This document shows, piece after piece, positions 1 to 10,902 of a stretch of 64,000 nt of DNA. The stretch is from assembly GCA_036873135.1 (NCBI GenBank), contig JAPTYO010000004.1, positions 41,511,105 to 41,575,104 on the forward strand. Direction: 5' to 3'. Every line of letters begins with the position of its first letter. Positions within the stretch are counted from its first letter, which is position 1. The notes under the pieces were generated by a model. It saw only the letters and a program-made list of their open reading frames with translations. It had not been told where the DNA came from and made no database searches. Made by a program: the position numbers and the translations under genes. Source of the stretch: Clarkia xantiana subsp. parviflora (Eukaryota > Streptophyta > Magnoliopsida > Myrtales > Onagraceae).

Positions 1-546
1 ATCGCTTCGGATCTTGACGATCAAGTCAATCCAACGACAGAGAGACTGAGGCTGGACGAATATAAGGAACCACACGAGAGCGACAGTAAGAAAAGGTTGA
101 TGAAGGATCAAAATGCAGGAGAGTTGATCCTCTCACAGCTGACAATAGAAGTTGAAGGAGATTATATACAACTCAATGCATTGCATCTTTGGTGTGCCAT
201 GTACCTTCGCTTCGGTAAGGGTAAGGCAGCCGAAGCTAGAGCCTTAATGACAGAATACTACACTATTCTATGCAATGATGACGGTATAATAGCCATTCAT
301 GACCCCGCTGATGAGTTGGACGTGTGGACACGGGCTCGGAAGGTAATGAAAATGTTTCCTTTTTCATGGTTTGTTAACGAAAAAGGTCTCACGCATTTGA
401 TCAAATCGATTAAAACGACGATAGACCTATTCGAAACATATGAGAAAGAAGGAAATTTTCCGAAGGATCCCGATGCATTCGATGAAAGGTTCGTCGCTAT
501 GCAAAATTTCTTGGCAACCCCAAGCAAAAAGAAGTCTGAACGATAA
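1..546 (+). CDS. Unrecognised protein, 5' end outside window
   Basis: The frame is open from the first base of the window to TGA/TAA at 544-546, giving at least 181 residues; an internal ATG lies at 100, but the open frame upstream suggests the true start is outside. I do not recognise the family. The protein is mildly acidic in its centre, with no signal peptide or membrane segment, a W/F-rich core (MFPFSWFVNEKGLTHLI near residue 120) and a lysine-rich C-terminus. The opposite end of the window encodes a homologous C-terminal part on the minus strand (63749-64000) with the same pattern: basic helix, then P-x-SW, then GL-x-LI-x-SIK. Conservation of that pattern in two diverged copies suggests a once-real protein. 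It may belong to the repeat that forms arms A and B. Confidence 0.45.
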   Translation: MASDLDDQVNPTTERLRLDEYKEPHESDSKKRLMKDQNAGELILSQLTIEVEGDYIQLNALHLWCAMYLRFGKGKAAEARALMTEYYTILCNDDGIIAIHDPADELDVWTRARKVMKMFPFSWFVNEKGLTHLIKSIKTTIDLFETYEKEGNFPKDPDAFDERFVAMQNFLATPSKKKSER

Positions 547-2055
547 TCTGGTGCTTTACTCACCATGATTACAATACCTTCACGGTACATTTTCGATTAA
601 GATATCTTGTCCACAAAATTTCTTCATGATTACTTCAAAGTTTGAGATCTGAGACCCCAGTATTGTTATGTTGGTACGTTTCTTATTTGTTCAATTTGTT
701 TTCGTGTTTGGATTACAATGTTTCGGTTTCATTGAATAAAGTAGTTACCTTTCGTTTCAAAAAGTGTTCTGCTTATCAAGGTTAATTGACTCGGTTAAGA
801 ACGGGAGCGATCCGAAATAAGTATATAACCAACATGAGATTGACATCAAATATCACAGAATCAAGCAAATCCATACATTTCCTCCTACCTCTAAATCTAT
901 GGACTAGATCATGCCATTAAAATCCTTTGATTGCGTAATTCCAAGAACGAACCGGGTATAAATCTTATCTTATTGTATTATTATCACTCCAATGAATGAA
1001 ATAAACTGTAATGATAATCATGTTTGAAACAGTTAAAACCGATTAAATTGAATTAAATTCAGAAATGAAACGATTTAACCAAGGGTATAACCCCAAGGTA
1101 GATTGCGCAACACGCAAGTGGACCTCGATAGACGGAACACATCGTTTAATTACATGAGTTTAATATTGAAGTGTTTATATAATGATGTGCTGAATTTTCG
1201 TTTGCACTCCTTCGGAAATATGACTTATTGATAACATTTACATCGGTATGAACTAAGCCACGTAAGCTACAACGACCTTGTAAAAGTATCAACTGACACA
1301 TGAGGTGAATACCTAAGATGCTCAGTTCGGAGATGGGATAAAATCTCTGAGATAAGTCAGCAAACGAAAAATGATAAAGTCGGTTAAACGATTTTCCTTC
1401 CAAACTCCTTGAACGATAAATCAGGCTAGGCATTCAAGTTAAATAACACACTTCAAGACACACAGTTTATATATAGTGTTAGAGTCGTTCTATAAGACAT
1501 TCCATATGGAATGATGATAGATGATTCACATAAATGTAAAACTGTGTTCCATTAAGATCGGTAAGGTAGGTAACCATCAAAGTTGAAAGGTGACAATGAG
1601 TTAAATCATATCACCATGCGACATTAATTTGCGCAATAAACACGTATTTAGTTCAAGGGTACGCCAGTTACTCCTAAAAAATACATGTTTCCATCTTGGA
1701 TTAAATGGTACCGTGGTCGGACATGAGACATTACATCACTAAGAGGGCGAATTTTCCAAATGCATGAACAGTTTCAATTACATAGTCATGATCAAAACGT
1801 AGCAGAATATCGATGACAATCAGGTCCAACTTAATTCGAGTGGGAGAGATTTGAACCAGCAACTCAAGTGAATAACATGGTAAATGGGAATGGGGACATT
1901 TTTATAGTAAATCCAGTGGGAGGAATAAACCCTACCACAAGTAATCACTGTTGTTGTTGGGACGAATCAAGTCAAATCTGATGGTCAAAATTACTGAACT
2001 AAGAATGACACAACTACCTATATTCTATATTACCCATTGTTCCCAGTGGGAGTGA
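1..2055 (+). repeat. Arm A of a large diverged inverted duplication
   Basis: Most of this stretch matches, in reverse complement and at roughly 75 percent by eye, the right end of the window (61709-64000). Matching landmarks are a GAATAAAGTAGTTACC block near 735, the AATCCTTTGATTGCGTA block near 920, a decayed antisense reading frame at 1146-1433 that corresponds to 62886-63170, and the block at about 1560-2055 that corresponds to 61709-62204. The match ends near 2055 at CCCATTGTTCCCAGTGGGAG. Apart from the reading frame at 1-546 I see no gene here. It could be a dispersed repeat family with two opposed copies, or a true segmental inverted duplication. The sequence beyond the window would decide. 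Confidence 0.8.
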
Positions 2056-2615
2056 TCCAACCATACTTGGTTCCAGATCCTAGTGATCAAGGAATGCATC
2101 TCGGAAGTAAAACCCCGAGACCAAGAGGTTGTAATAGGAAAGTTATAGGTCAAGGTTCTAGCACTGTTGTTGTTCCCAACAGAAACGATGCTCCGATAAG
2201 AAGCATTGTTCCAAGTGGGAGGATTATTCCCAATAGAAATGATGCTACGATAAGAAGCGTTATTCTAAGTGGGAGAAAAGATCAGACTAATAAGTGGGAC
2301 TCATAATGCCTAGACGAGAGTCAAAGGCAAGTATCCCATTGAACAAGGTGAAAACCCCGCTCAAACTATTCGCAAGCACCGGAAAGACCTCAAGTGGAGA
2401 AATGGCAAGAAATAATAAATGAGAGAGATCGCCTAATGAAAGCCAGTACAGTATACAATTGATTTACCTGTTAACCACAGGGGCATAAAGATAAGGTGAG
2501 CCCTGAAAGAAGGCTCACCACTGATGGAACAAGTCGGAAAACCCGACTCATTGCGAAAGGTCTTACCCTATGCTTCACAGAGAGGACTTTGATAAGAGAA
2601 ACTCAATGACTGTGC
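2056..2615 (+). other. Copia-derived non-coding debris
   Basis: No gene. The stretch has several AGTGGGAG-type purine tracts (near 2045, 2213, 2267, with others at 1840 and 1915) of the kind that precede a 3' LTR in plant Copia elements. The segment around 2340-2405 (GAAAACCCCG, then AACTATTCGCAAGCACCGGA, then CAAGTGGAGAAATG) resembles the stretch just before the LTR at 4942. It is therefore probably a fragment of the same Copia family. Exact limits cannot be set. Confidence 0.4.
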
Positions 2616-3865
2616 GTAAAACCACGGTTAGGGCCATTCATGGTCCTGGTCGCAAGTCTCGATCACGAGTTGCACCGAATGAATGTTAAGACCGCATTCC
2701 TCCACGGAAACCTGGAGGAAGAGATCTACATGGAGCAACCAGAGGGTTTAATTACTTCTGGTAACGAACGTAAAGTTTGCGAACCCCAAAGGTCCATCTA
2801 CGGTTTTGGTAAAAAAAAAAAAAAGGTCCATCTATGGTCTTAAACAGTCGTCACGGCAATGGTACCGCTGATTCCACGAGGAAATAGTAGGAAACTGATT
2901 CGTGAATCTTCATGAGAATCCGTGCGTGTATTATAAGACCTCTGAGTCTATGTATGTCATCTTAACCTAGTACGTGGACGACATACTCATTGCCGCAAAC
3001 GACATGAGTTTCATGAATAAGTCAAAGTTCTGGTAGGCATCTGTATTTGAGACGAAAGACATGGGAGAGGCCACGTACATCTTAGGCATTTAAATTGCTA
3101 GAGATCGGGCTACCCGGGATTTATGTGTGCGCACTGTTGAATCGTGACAACCCCAAGAACCCGGCAGAGCATGAACAGATGAAGGGTGTAGAGATTTTAA
3201 GCATGGTTGGTATTTCAATATACACCGTGCAATACACCCATCCGAATATCTGTCACGCCGTGGGCCTAGTAGCACGCTTTCAATCAAATCCTAGCTATCA
3301 ACATTTAAAAGACTGTAAAACGAATTATTAGTTATACCTAATTTGTTATCCGAAAGGTACCGCCGACTATACTCTGTGCTATGAGGGAGAGAAGTTAGAA
3401 TTGACCGGTTATAGTGACGCCGACCATGGTGGCGATCCGGATGATCGTAAGTCCACCATAGGAGGAGTATTTCTCCTTGCCAATGCCGCTACTTCATGGA
3501 TGAGCAAGAAGCAAACCTGTGTCGCGCTATCAACAATGGAATTGGAATTCACAGCTCTCTCTAAGAATGCACAAAAAGCAGTCGGCTTCTTACTGCGTTG
3601 CTTGGTGGTGACGTCGGAAGTAAACATGTAAAGGTGTTCTCCGACAGTCAGGCAGGTATTGCGGCAGTTAAAAATCCGAAGTACCCTAGTAGGACCAAAC
3701 ACTTTGATGTGAAATATTTCTATTCTAAATCGATGGTAGAAGACAATATATTCACTATGGAATACTTGTCTACTGATAATATGATCGCGGACCCATTAAC
3801 TAAACCACTGCGCAGGGATATATTCGAAAAGCATGTAAAAATGCTTGGATTGCGTAGGGTTTAGA
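2616..3865 (+). pseudogene. Ty1/Copia pol remnant (reverse transcriptase and RNase H)
   Basis: This is decayed Copia polyprotein in several frames. The RT start is visible at about 2640-2760 (NVKTAFLHG, EEEIYMEQPEG). A poly-A run at 2811-2824 with a repeated CCATCTA motif breaks the frame. The RT catalytic YVDD follows at 2971-2982, with stops on both sides. RNase H follows at 3401-3864: SDADHGGD, then AALS-like LSTMELEF, SDSQAGI and the usual C-terminal block TDNMIADPLTKPL. RT, RNase H and the end of pol are in canonical order. Gag, protease and integrase are absent, so the 5' half is lost. Many stops and frameshifts make it non-functional, and much older than the Gypsy elements to its right. 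Confidence 0.9.
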
Positions 3866-4941
3866 AATGGCATGTATCTGTGATAATATTTTGATATTAA
3901 AAAGTTACATTTTGTAAGCGAAAGAATTGCAACTGAGTTATGATCAATCGATGTCATAATATTTTGATTACATCAAATTTACGGTCTATAAACTGAGTCG
4001 TAGGAGGACGCAATCCTCTGCCAAACAATACGAATGTGGGCCTTGCCTAGTCACGCAGGTACGGTCATCTTCCGGTGAAGGGAGGCCTCTACTATGCAAG
4101 ACTGGCTAAGAATCAGGGGGTAAACCTGATTACGCAGAACGATTATCTATTGTCGAAGTAACTCGGCATGATCTTCGTCTTGCAGATCGCCGTGATGAAT
4201 TCCGTTCGTCATAAATCCAAATTTGGGGCCAGATGAAAATCTGTGATAGCATGATTGACATGTCCCATTCCTGTTGACCCAAAAGGTTCATGTATGCTAT
4301 CAACGCGTGCTTCATACTACACGTGCTTCATACTACGCGTGCCATGTACGACCACGGGGTCACAGCTCGTTTGTGCTAGGAAAAGAATCCTTGTGATTCT
4401 GGCCGGCGCAAACTTCTTCACCTCGAGCATGTGATTGATCCCGGGAGCCTTATGAAGAGGCACCCAAAGTATCCTCATGGACTCAGACTCATACCTAAGG
4501 CCAGGCCCAATGCTTGCTTCCCGGCGTACGAGCGTAGTGCTGAACAAAAAGGCCTAGTGACCACGTCTTTGGAAACCGGTTGGGTTTGACTAAGGGTATG
4601 AGCGATGGGGATGGTCAAGTTCACCTGTAATTCACCGATTCTTGTATTCACTAGGTGGCCATCAGCCGGATATTAGTTGAAGGTTGTGAATACTTGTACG
4701 GATGCCATGGAGAAGTGTTCCTATGTGGAAACTAGGCAAATGGAGAATTATCAGTTGACCTAGGATACAACGCGGTACAATATATATAAATGTTATTTAT
4801 AACAGGTTGATTTGAGAAAAGGGAATCAGTCGCTACAACACTCCTAATAGATGAGTAGCACGATGCCCGTCGTATCCGCCGGTCGCACGGAAAACCTCGT
4901 ATGAACTATTCGGAAGCACGGAGCAGATCAAATGGGAGAAA
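3866..4941 (+). other. Copia 3' internal non-coding region with polypurine tract
   Basis: No coding sequence. It spans from the end of Copia pol to the LTR at 4942. It ends with the purine tract AAATGGGAGAAA at 4930-4941, the expected plus-strand primer directly before the LTR. I see nothing else identifiable. Confidence 0.6.
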
Positions 4942-5610
4942 TGTTGATGCGGATTTGGACAACAATACATTAACAGGCACCCTCCCATTCCGGCGAGTGG
5001 GAGCTGTAAGCATATTATGATGGGCGCCGTAATTGGTAGCCCATAATATGTATAGTTTACCTAATGAACTTGGGTAAATGTCACATTAGGGTAATTGGGC
5101 TAGACCCAAATCCCAATTGACATGAGAGGCCCAAAATTGGGCCTCCCCAAATACATAGGCCGACCGAAATTTATAGTGAGGGTAAAGTGGACTTTTGTCC
5201 ACTTTACTCCTCTTATAAATAAGAGGTGTTACGGAATATTTAGGGTTATTCATAATTCCCCCACAAGAGTGTTTTAGAGAGAAAACCCTCCTCCCACACC
5301 TCACTCGGCCGAACCATACCTACACCAAGGGTGTGCCAAATTGCTTTCAAGCAACTCTCCGAAGATCCGTCCCAATGTCAAGAATTGATCTGAGGCTTTG
5401 TTGTGGAGCTAACACCACGTAAGACTTCTTTCACAAGAACCTCTACGGGTTCCGTCCGGTGGATCGAGAACTCCCTCGTACAAAGGATCTAGGACTACGG
5501 TAAACTGTTGAGGTATGTGTAACTTTTCCGCTGCGTAATTTCGATTACATGCACGTACCATGTTTTGTGTTTCTGTAGTGATTACTCCCCGTAATCTAAT
5601 GCGTACAACA
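4942..5610 (+). repeat. Copia 3' LTR (669 bp)
   Basis: The segment begins TGTTG and ends CAACA, a perfect 5-bp terminal inversion, and follows a polypurine tract. A TATA box (TATAAAT) lies at about 5214. No tRNA primer site follows, so this is a 3' rather than a 5' LTR. The matching 5' LTR is not in the window. Directly downstream is the FAR1-like pseudogene, which suggests that the Copia element interrupted that gene. Confidence 0.7.
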
Positions 5611-5772
5611 AAAAATGATTAAGGGAATGGATAGCAACGTTATGGATGGTATGCCAGGCGATATGCTATTGGTCAAATTTCTTGAAAACCTCGATAGCAT
5701 GTTAAATAAGACATGAATCCTACAAGAAGAGGCGGAATACAGACACATTAATGGGATTCCTATGATCAAAAC
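5611..5772 (+). pseudogene. FAR1-like pseudogene, piece 1 of 3
   Basis: One frame reads through this segment and continues exactly across the G1 insertion into 17379, once one copy of the AAAAC target duplication is removed. Visible are MDSNVMDGMPGD, a stop at about 5714, and EEAEYRHINGIPMIKT. The part beyond G1 (KIEEHARSIFT) is typical of the region before the SWIM zinc finger in FAR1/FHY3 and the related MULE transposases. Everything upstream was lost or lies beyond the Copia LTR. It could be a remnant of a FAR1-type MULE transposase rather than a domesticated host gene. Confidence 0.65.
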
Positions 5773-6533
5773 TGTTGGATCACGGGCGAAGCTCCGTTAC
5801 GTCCTTGACGGAAAGCTTTGGACTCCTGGGCTCCGCGTAATCCTGCAAAAGGGGATGACCTGGGTGGTGACCCATAATCCCTCTCCGATGCTTAAATGAG
5901 TATGGTGATCAATGGGTGGTAAGCAAAGTCTAAGTTCGTATTAGAGAGTCTGCGTTTTCTGGGGTAACTTCCTCCCTTATATAGGAGGAGGAGTTGCCCA
6001 GTTACCTGTGACCATGCTTGGCCGTTGTGCCCATGATTCCGTGTATCTCGCCACGATTCCGTATATCTCGGCTGGGATTCCATATATCTCGCCCCACGCT
6101 CCGCGTATCTTACCCGTACTCCGCGTATCTCGGGCACGCCCTGCGTATCTCGGGGAATTTATCTCTATCTCTAACCGTCTCCCACTACTCTATCTAGTAG
6201 GCGGGTTTCTCGGTCTTTATCCTCTGATCACAAGTCCCGACTCCTGTCGGAGACTCCAGAGTTGTCTCATTCTAGATCACCACCCAGGACCTTCAGTCTC
6301 TACGGGACAGGTCCAGCCTCTGCGGGGCTTTATTATCGGGGCCTTTACCAAGGCATATCGGGGCCTATTCAGAGGCTTCTCATCGGGAGCATTCAGCTCA
6401 TACATCGGGACCGCTAAAGTCGGGACCCTTCGTGCTGGGCCTCTGGGCCTTCCAGGCTTTTCTTGAGGCCCACTGGACCTACTCGCCGTCCATTGGCTGT
6501 TAACGGGGCTAACGATTACATCGGAACCCATCA
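5773..6533 (-). repeat. G1 3' LTR
   Basis: It is 761 bp, reading TGTTGGATCACGG to CGGAACCCATCA on the plus strand (TGATGGG to CCAACA in the sense of the element). It matches 16613-17373 with five substitutions. Reading frames that appear open in it occur identically in the other LTR and are not genes. Confidence 0.95.
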
Positions 6534-6550
6534 TTTGCCCCCAAGACATG
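6534..6550 (-). other. G1 polypurine tract
   Basis: In the sense of the element the sequence is CTTGGGGGCAAA directly before the LTR start TGATGGG. The same tract precedes the 3' LTRs of G2 (at 21275) and G3 (at 50069-50081). Confidence 0.85.
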
Positions 6551-7091
6551 GGGAACTTTTAGTTCGTCATGTCTTCCAGTCCAGATCTTTTGACCTCGTT
6601 GTCGGGATCTTTTGTCTTCGTACCTCCCGATATCACCGTCGGAGGCTTTTACCTTCACATTTCTTGATACCTCAATCAGAGGCTTTTATCTTCACACCCT
6701 CCGATACCACTGTCGGAGATTTTTGCCTTGCGTGTGATCGTTGCATAACAGAGTCTCTTACTCATGATTACCTTGGGGCCCACCAGACCCCATGGGCAGT
6801 TGCCAAATCCGAGGAGACTTCTCGGTTACTGTAGCATTAAATGCCTAGGGATAAGGAAACGACGCCTGAACCAGCGTGACTGTTATTTTCTGAAAAAGCA
6901 ACTGTGACGTCACGCACGTCCCTTCCGTGCCTATGATCTCGGCGATTAAGATCGTGTCGTTTCTTCTTCAACGGTGTAGATCAAGCCCATCCAGCTGTCT
7001 CCTCCGTACCGTCTCCATAATTTCAACGATTGTGATTGAATCGTTTCCTCTTCAATGGTCAAGATTGAGTCCCTCCAATTATCCTTTTGCT

Positions 7092-7099
7092 TATAAAAG
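7092..7099 (+). promoter_or_regulatory. TATA box of the G1 antisense gene
   Basis: TATAAAAG lies 156 bases before the antisense start codon at 7255. The equivalent place in G2 has TATAAAAT (21662-21669) and in G3, on the minus strand, TATAAAAC (about 49697-49704). Conservation in position and followed by the same CTAAACCC-like context supports a real promoter separate from the LTR. Confidence 0.65.
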
Positions 7100-7254
7100 C
7101 TAAAACCCTGGTGCTATTCACTTCTTCTGCACTCTCTCGATTTCAGCCATCTTTGCATCCAAAGCTTCCTCTCCAAGCTCCTCCTGGTGTTCAAGTGATC
7201 CAAGGCCTTCAACCCTTCCGATCTTCCTTTACCTTACTTCTTCGACCACCGATC

Positions 7255-9996
7255 ATGTCTGGTAAGGACTTTCTTCTAAGTTTTCATGATTTACTTGCTG
7301 TTTATTCTTCTTTTCTCAAATCCTTTCGTTTGCAATCGTTCTAGACGAAGCTAGTTCTGAGGTTAGGGCTCCTTTCGTTTTCGAGTTTGCTGTCAATGAG
7401 ATATCTGAGGCTTCGTATGAGGCTGCTCTCAGAGAGGGGTGTATTACCTCGGATTGGGAGCCTTGCTTCCCATATGAGTCCCAAGATGTTTTTAGAAGGA
7501 AGCACATTATTACGCCTCCTCGGGCAGGGGAGGTGTTTGTCTCCGCTGGACAAATAAGCGCGGGGATTTGGTTCCCCTTCTGCGGAAACATGGTGGAGAT
7601 GTGCAACTTCTACAGAACGCATCCCTGTACCTTCTCTCCACATGCCATCCGCGTGTGGAATGCCTTCCAGCTCTTGTGTCACCGCCAGCAGTGGACGTAC
7701 AGTCTTCTGCTGTTCCGCACTTTCTACGGCATGAAGTGCAACAAAGCCGGTGTCTGCTCCTTCTCCCCCCGACTCCCCAAGTGGACAAAGGAGCAACTTT
7801 CACGTTTCGGCTGGGATAGCGAAACTTGGAAGTTCCACAAGGATCGGGTACTAATCCGTGACTCAGGATCCGACAACAGCGGATGGAAGAAGTACTACTT
7901 CTTCGTCCAGCATAGCTCTGTCCCCTGGCCTCGATGGGAGGTCGTGGCGGACCCTGCCCCCAAGCTCCAGGACTACACGGAGGATGATCTCAACACCCTC
8001 CAGATGGTTCAACTTTATCGCTGGGGAGACAACTTCATACCCCTCGATGCCAACAAGCTCCAGGAGAAGAACCTGATTACTATTGGAGTCCGACTCCTTG
8101 ACTCTGTTTCCAAAGATTTAGTCATCTGGGTAATATTTCTAACTATTTTATTTTTACCTTTGCAGCCAAGAAGGCTTCTCTGTTGACTCATCTCATTCTG
8201 AAGCAGGGCGAGACTGATGCCGTCCAGAGTGGCTCCCGGCGGAAGGGCAAGCTGGTGAAGAAGGGTGCTTCCTCCTCCACTCCCTTATCTGCTGCTCCTC
8301 CTACCGACGAGCAAGTCGGGGCCAAGAAGGCCAGGCGGGAGGAAATAGATCGGGCCTTCGGGGCCACCACCGTCGAGGAAGGTAAGCGCGTTCGTCGTGC
8401 AATTAAACAATATAAAAAATTAGTCCCCAAGGAGTTTATCCCCGCTGATCGGAAAACACGGGTTCAAGAGATCAAGTACATCCTTCGAGGAGAAATTCCC
8501 CATGTTCTTGAGGCAGGATATTACAACGTCCTTGGGAAGAATAGACATTTCGATCGTCAAATCATCTGGTGCCCTGAAGGTACTCTTCCTAACTTTATTC
8601 GTCCCGCCACCGCAGGTCCCTTGGAGACTCTTGCCCCAACGGAGGCTATCATTCCAGCGGAGACTGCAGCTCCGCAAGAACTGATGTTGGAGGACGTCCC
8701 GGCGGGAGCTCAGTTCCGCCAGGTGACCAATTTGGAGGCTTCCCCTTCTGTCGAGGAGCCTGATGAGGGGGGCCTGCTTCCCCGCAGCAGGTCGAGGTCA
8801 AGGAGCATGGGGCCTGCTGTGAGGGACGTGTCCCGAAAGCCTCCTCCTGTTTTTCGCACTCCAACTCCCGAGCCTCCGACTGAGATGGCTCCTCCGGCTG
8901 AAAGTTCTGGGGTCATCCCCCCTCTCCCCGTGGATGAAAACCTTTACAAGGTTTTTACTCCCGACCAGGGGATGATGCCTTGGAACCCGATCGAGTCTCT
9001 CCGAGGGGTTCCACTCCGGCGGAGAAACCTTGATCCTGGGTTGGCCCTGCATCTGCTGGCGGGGTCAATCCCTCCAGCCTTGAGGCGACCCTTGTCCTTG
9101 GCGCGGGAGGACCTTGAAGAGGAGATCCGTGACATGGCTGTTCGTCGGATGGAGGTGAAACTTCCATCTTTGTTTCATTTTCTTCGTCCCTCTTATCTTT
9201 GATTGCTGTATCTTGATCTTTTCCTTCCTTCTTTCAGGACACCGCGAACCAACAACGCTGCTTCGGCCTTATCCTGGCCTTGAAGGGTGCCTTGGAGGCG
9301 GCGGAGGCCCATTCGAACCCTGATGCTTTAGCCAAGCTTCAGGTAGAACTCGACGAGGCTGTAGCGGTCAAGAACAAGATGGCCAAGGAGAAGGCTCTCC
9401 TCGATGATTTGTCCTCCAACCTGCTCAAGAAGGTTCACGATCATGAGGCTGTCATGCGTCGGGAGCGGAAGATGGCCCAGGCGGACCAGCAGCGGAATGA
9501 GGAGGAGAAGAAGCAGCTCATTCATGAGAAAAACGTCTTCGCGGATCTCCTCGCGGAGGCCAAGGCGAAGTTTGAGGCGGAGAGGGCTGAGTTTTCTGCC
9601 AAGCTGACTGAGGCCAAGGCTCAGGGCCTCGAGGAAGGCCGCCTGCAGGGCCGCGAGGAAGGTCTTCAGCAAGGTCGCGAGGAGGTTCGCGGGGAGTATC
9701 GGAACTCTGAAGAATTCAAGCTGGCTGCTGTGGAGTTCTGCAAGTCCGAGGTGGAGGACGTTTTGTTCAACGCTGTCGAGGAACTCTACACAGCCTATGC
9801 GGATTCCATTGACTTCACGAAGTCCGAGACTCTTGCCCCCGTTGCGGAGAAGTACTTCAACCTCCCCGCGGAGAGTGAAGAGGCTGCTGCCGCGGACCCG
9901 ACTCCGCCAGCTGCGGAGCCTTCTGCCCAGGCCCCTCCAAACCTTGCTCCCACCGACGCTGCTGAGGATCCATCTTCCAACAAGGACCAAGTTTAA
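7255..9996 (+). CDS. Antisense extra gene of G1: gypsy-type transposon protein (Transposase_28-like) with coiled coil
   Basis: I model four exons: 7255-7261 (ATGTCTG), 7345-8129, 8171-9154 and 9238-9996. Introns have GT-AG ends: GTAAGG to TTCTAG; GTAATA to GCCAAG (using the second of two adjacent AGs keeps the frame); GTGAAA to TTTCAG. The join is open for about 844 residues. Residues 1-264 resemble the plant putative gypsy-type transposon domain (GEVFVSAGQISAGI, then FSPHAIRVWNAF, then LLFRTFYGMKCN). The middle is proline/serine rich with an RSRSRSRS run. The last exon is a long charged coiled coil (EEGRLQGREEGLQQGREE) ending in a conserved DQ(V/A/D). It is transcribed against pol from its own TATA box. 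Tat/Retand elements are known to carry additional ORFs of unknown role. Exon limits are inferred, helped by the same structure in G2 and G3. Confidence 0.75.
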
Positions 9997-10179
9997 TGCT
10001 TACATCTTTTAGTCCTTGTTATCTTTCTCCTTGGTTTCTTGTAACGAACTCCTTTGGCCTTCTGGCCCTTATATAAGTAGTTTTCTTTCCATCTGTTTTG
10101 GCATCGGTATTCGTTTGCACTTTAACTAAAGCGGCTTTAAAGTCGTTACTCAGAACGTTCCGATGCGCCATTAAAATGA
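9997..10179. other. Spacer after the G1 antisense gene
   Basis: No gene. It is probably the 3' untranslated region of the antisense transcript, which meets the pol transcript head-on in the repeat block that follows. Confidence 0.4.
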
Positions 10180-10790
10180 CTTCATACGTCCCTCCGACGC
10201 TTTTCTCGAGATTTTACCACTCAAGGTTTCTCACCCAAAATCGGGACTTCACCACTTAAGGCTTCTTGTCCAAAATCGGGACTTCGCCACTTAAGGCTTC
10301 TCGTCCAAAATCGGGACTTCACCACTTAAGGTTTCTCGTCCAAAATCGGGACTTCACCACTTAAGGTTTCTCGTCCAAAATCGGGACTTCACCACTTAAG
10401 GTTTCTCGTCCCTGCCTTTCAAGGCTATTTTCACACCCCTTAGGGCTTTTACTGCGTCTCTACCAGACGGCTTAATCGTACCCTTTAAGGCTTTTTGCCG
10501 CATCATATAGACGACTTACGCGGACCTGTCTAAGGCTTTTCCGTACCCGTTAAGGCTTTTTGCCGCATCATATAGACGACTTACGCGGACCCATCAGGGC
10601 CTTTTCGTACCTAGGCTTTTGGTTGCATCATATAGACGACTTACGTGTACCCCGTAGGGCTTTTGTCCATACCCCTTAAGGCTTTTGGCCGCATCATATA
10701 GACGACTTACGCATAACTCAGAAGGCTTTTATCGTACCTCGGAAGGCTTTTGTCGCGTCCTTCAGGACGTCTTACTAACAGTTTAGAATA
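10180..10790. repeat. G1 tandem-repeat block between the two convergent genes
   Basis: There are two repeat types. About six 35-bp units (ACCACTTAAGG, TTTCTCGTCC, AAAATCGGGACTTC) occupy 10205-10415. About four units of roughly 60 bp (AAGGCTTTTTGCCGCATCAT, then ATAGACGACTTACG) occupy 10480-10770. The ACCACTTAAGG core also starts the different repeats at the same place in G2 and G3. Tandem repeats downstream of integrase are known in Tat elements. No coding meaning is seen. Confidence 0.85.
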
Positions 10791-10902
10791 AATCTAAAAG
10801 CAATTTGATCGGAAGCAACTTCTTTTATTCATAAATAACTCAAAATAGGCTTACATCGGATCTTATTGATAGACAATTTGCGCCCTTCACGGCGGCTTAA
10901 TA

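Noticed and set aside
4942..5610. 5' LTR of a Copia element continuing to the right
   Set aside because: No tRNA primer site follows, a polypurine tract precedes, and the sequence to the right is FAR1-like.
6008..6466. Open frame of 152 codons in the G1 LTR (also at 16848), and similar ones in G2 and G3 LTRs
   Set aside because: They lie wholly inside LTRs, have no known domain and follow low-complexity CGTATCTCG repeats.
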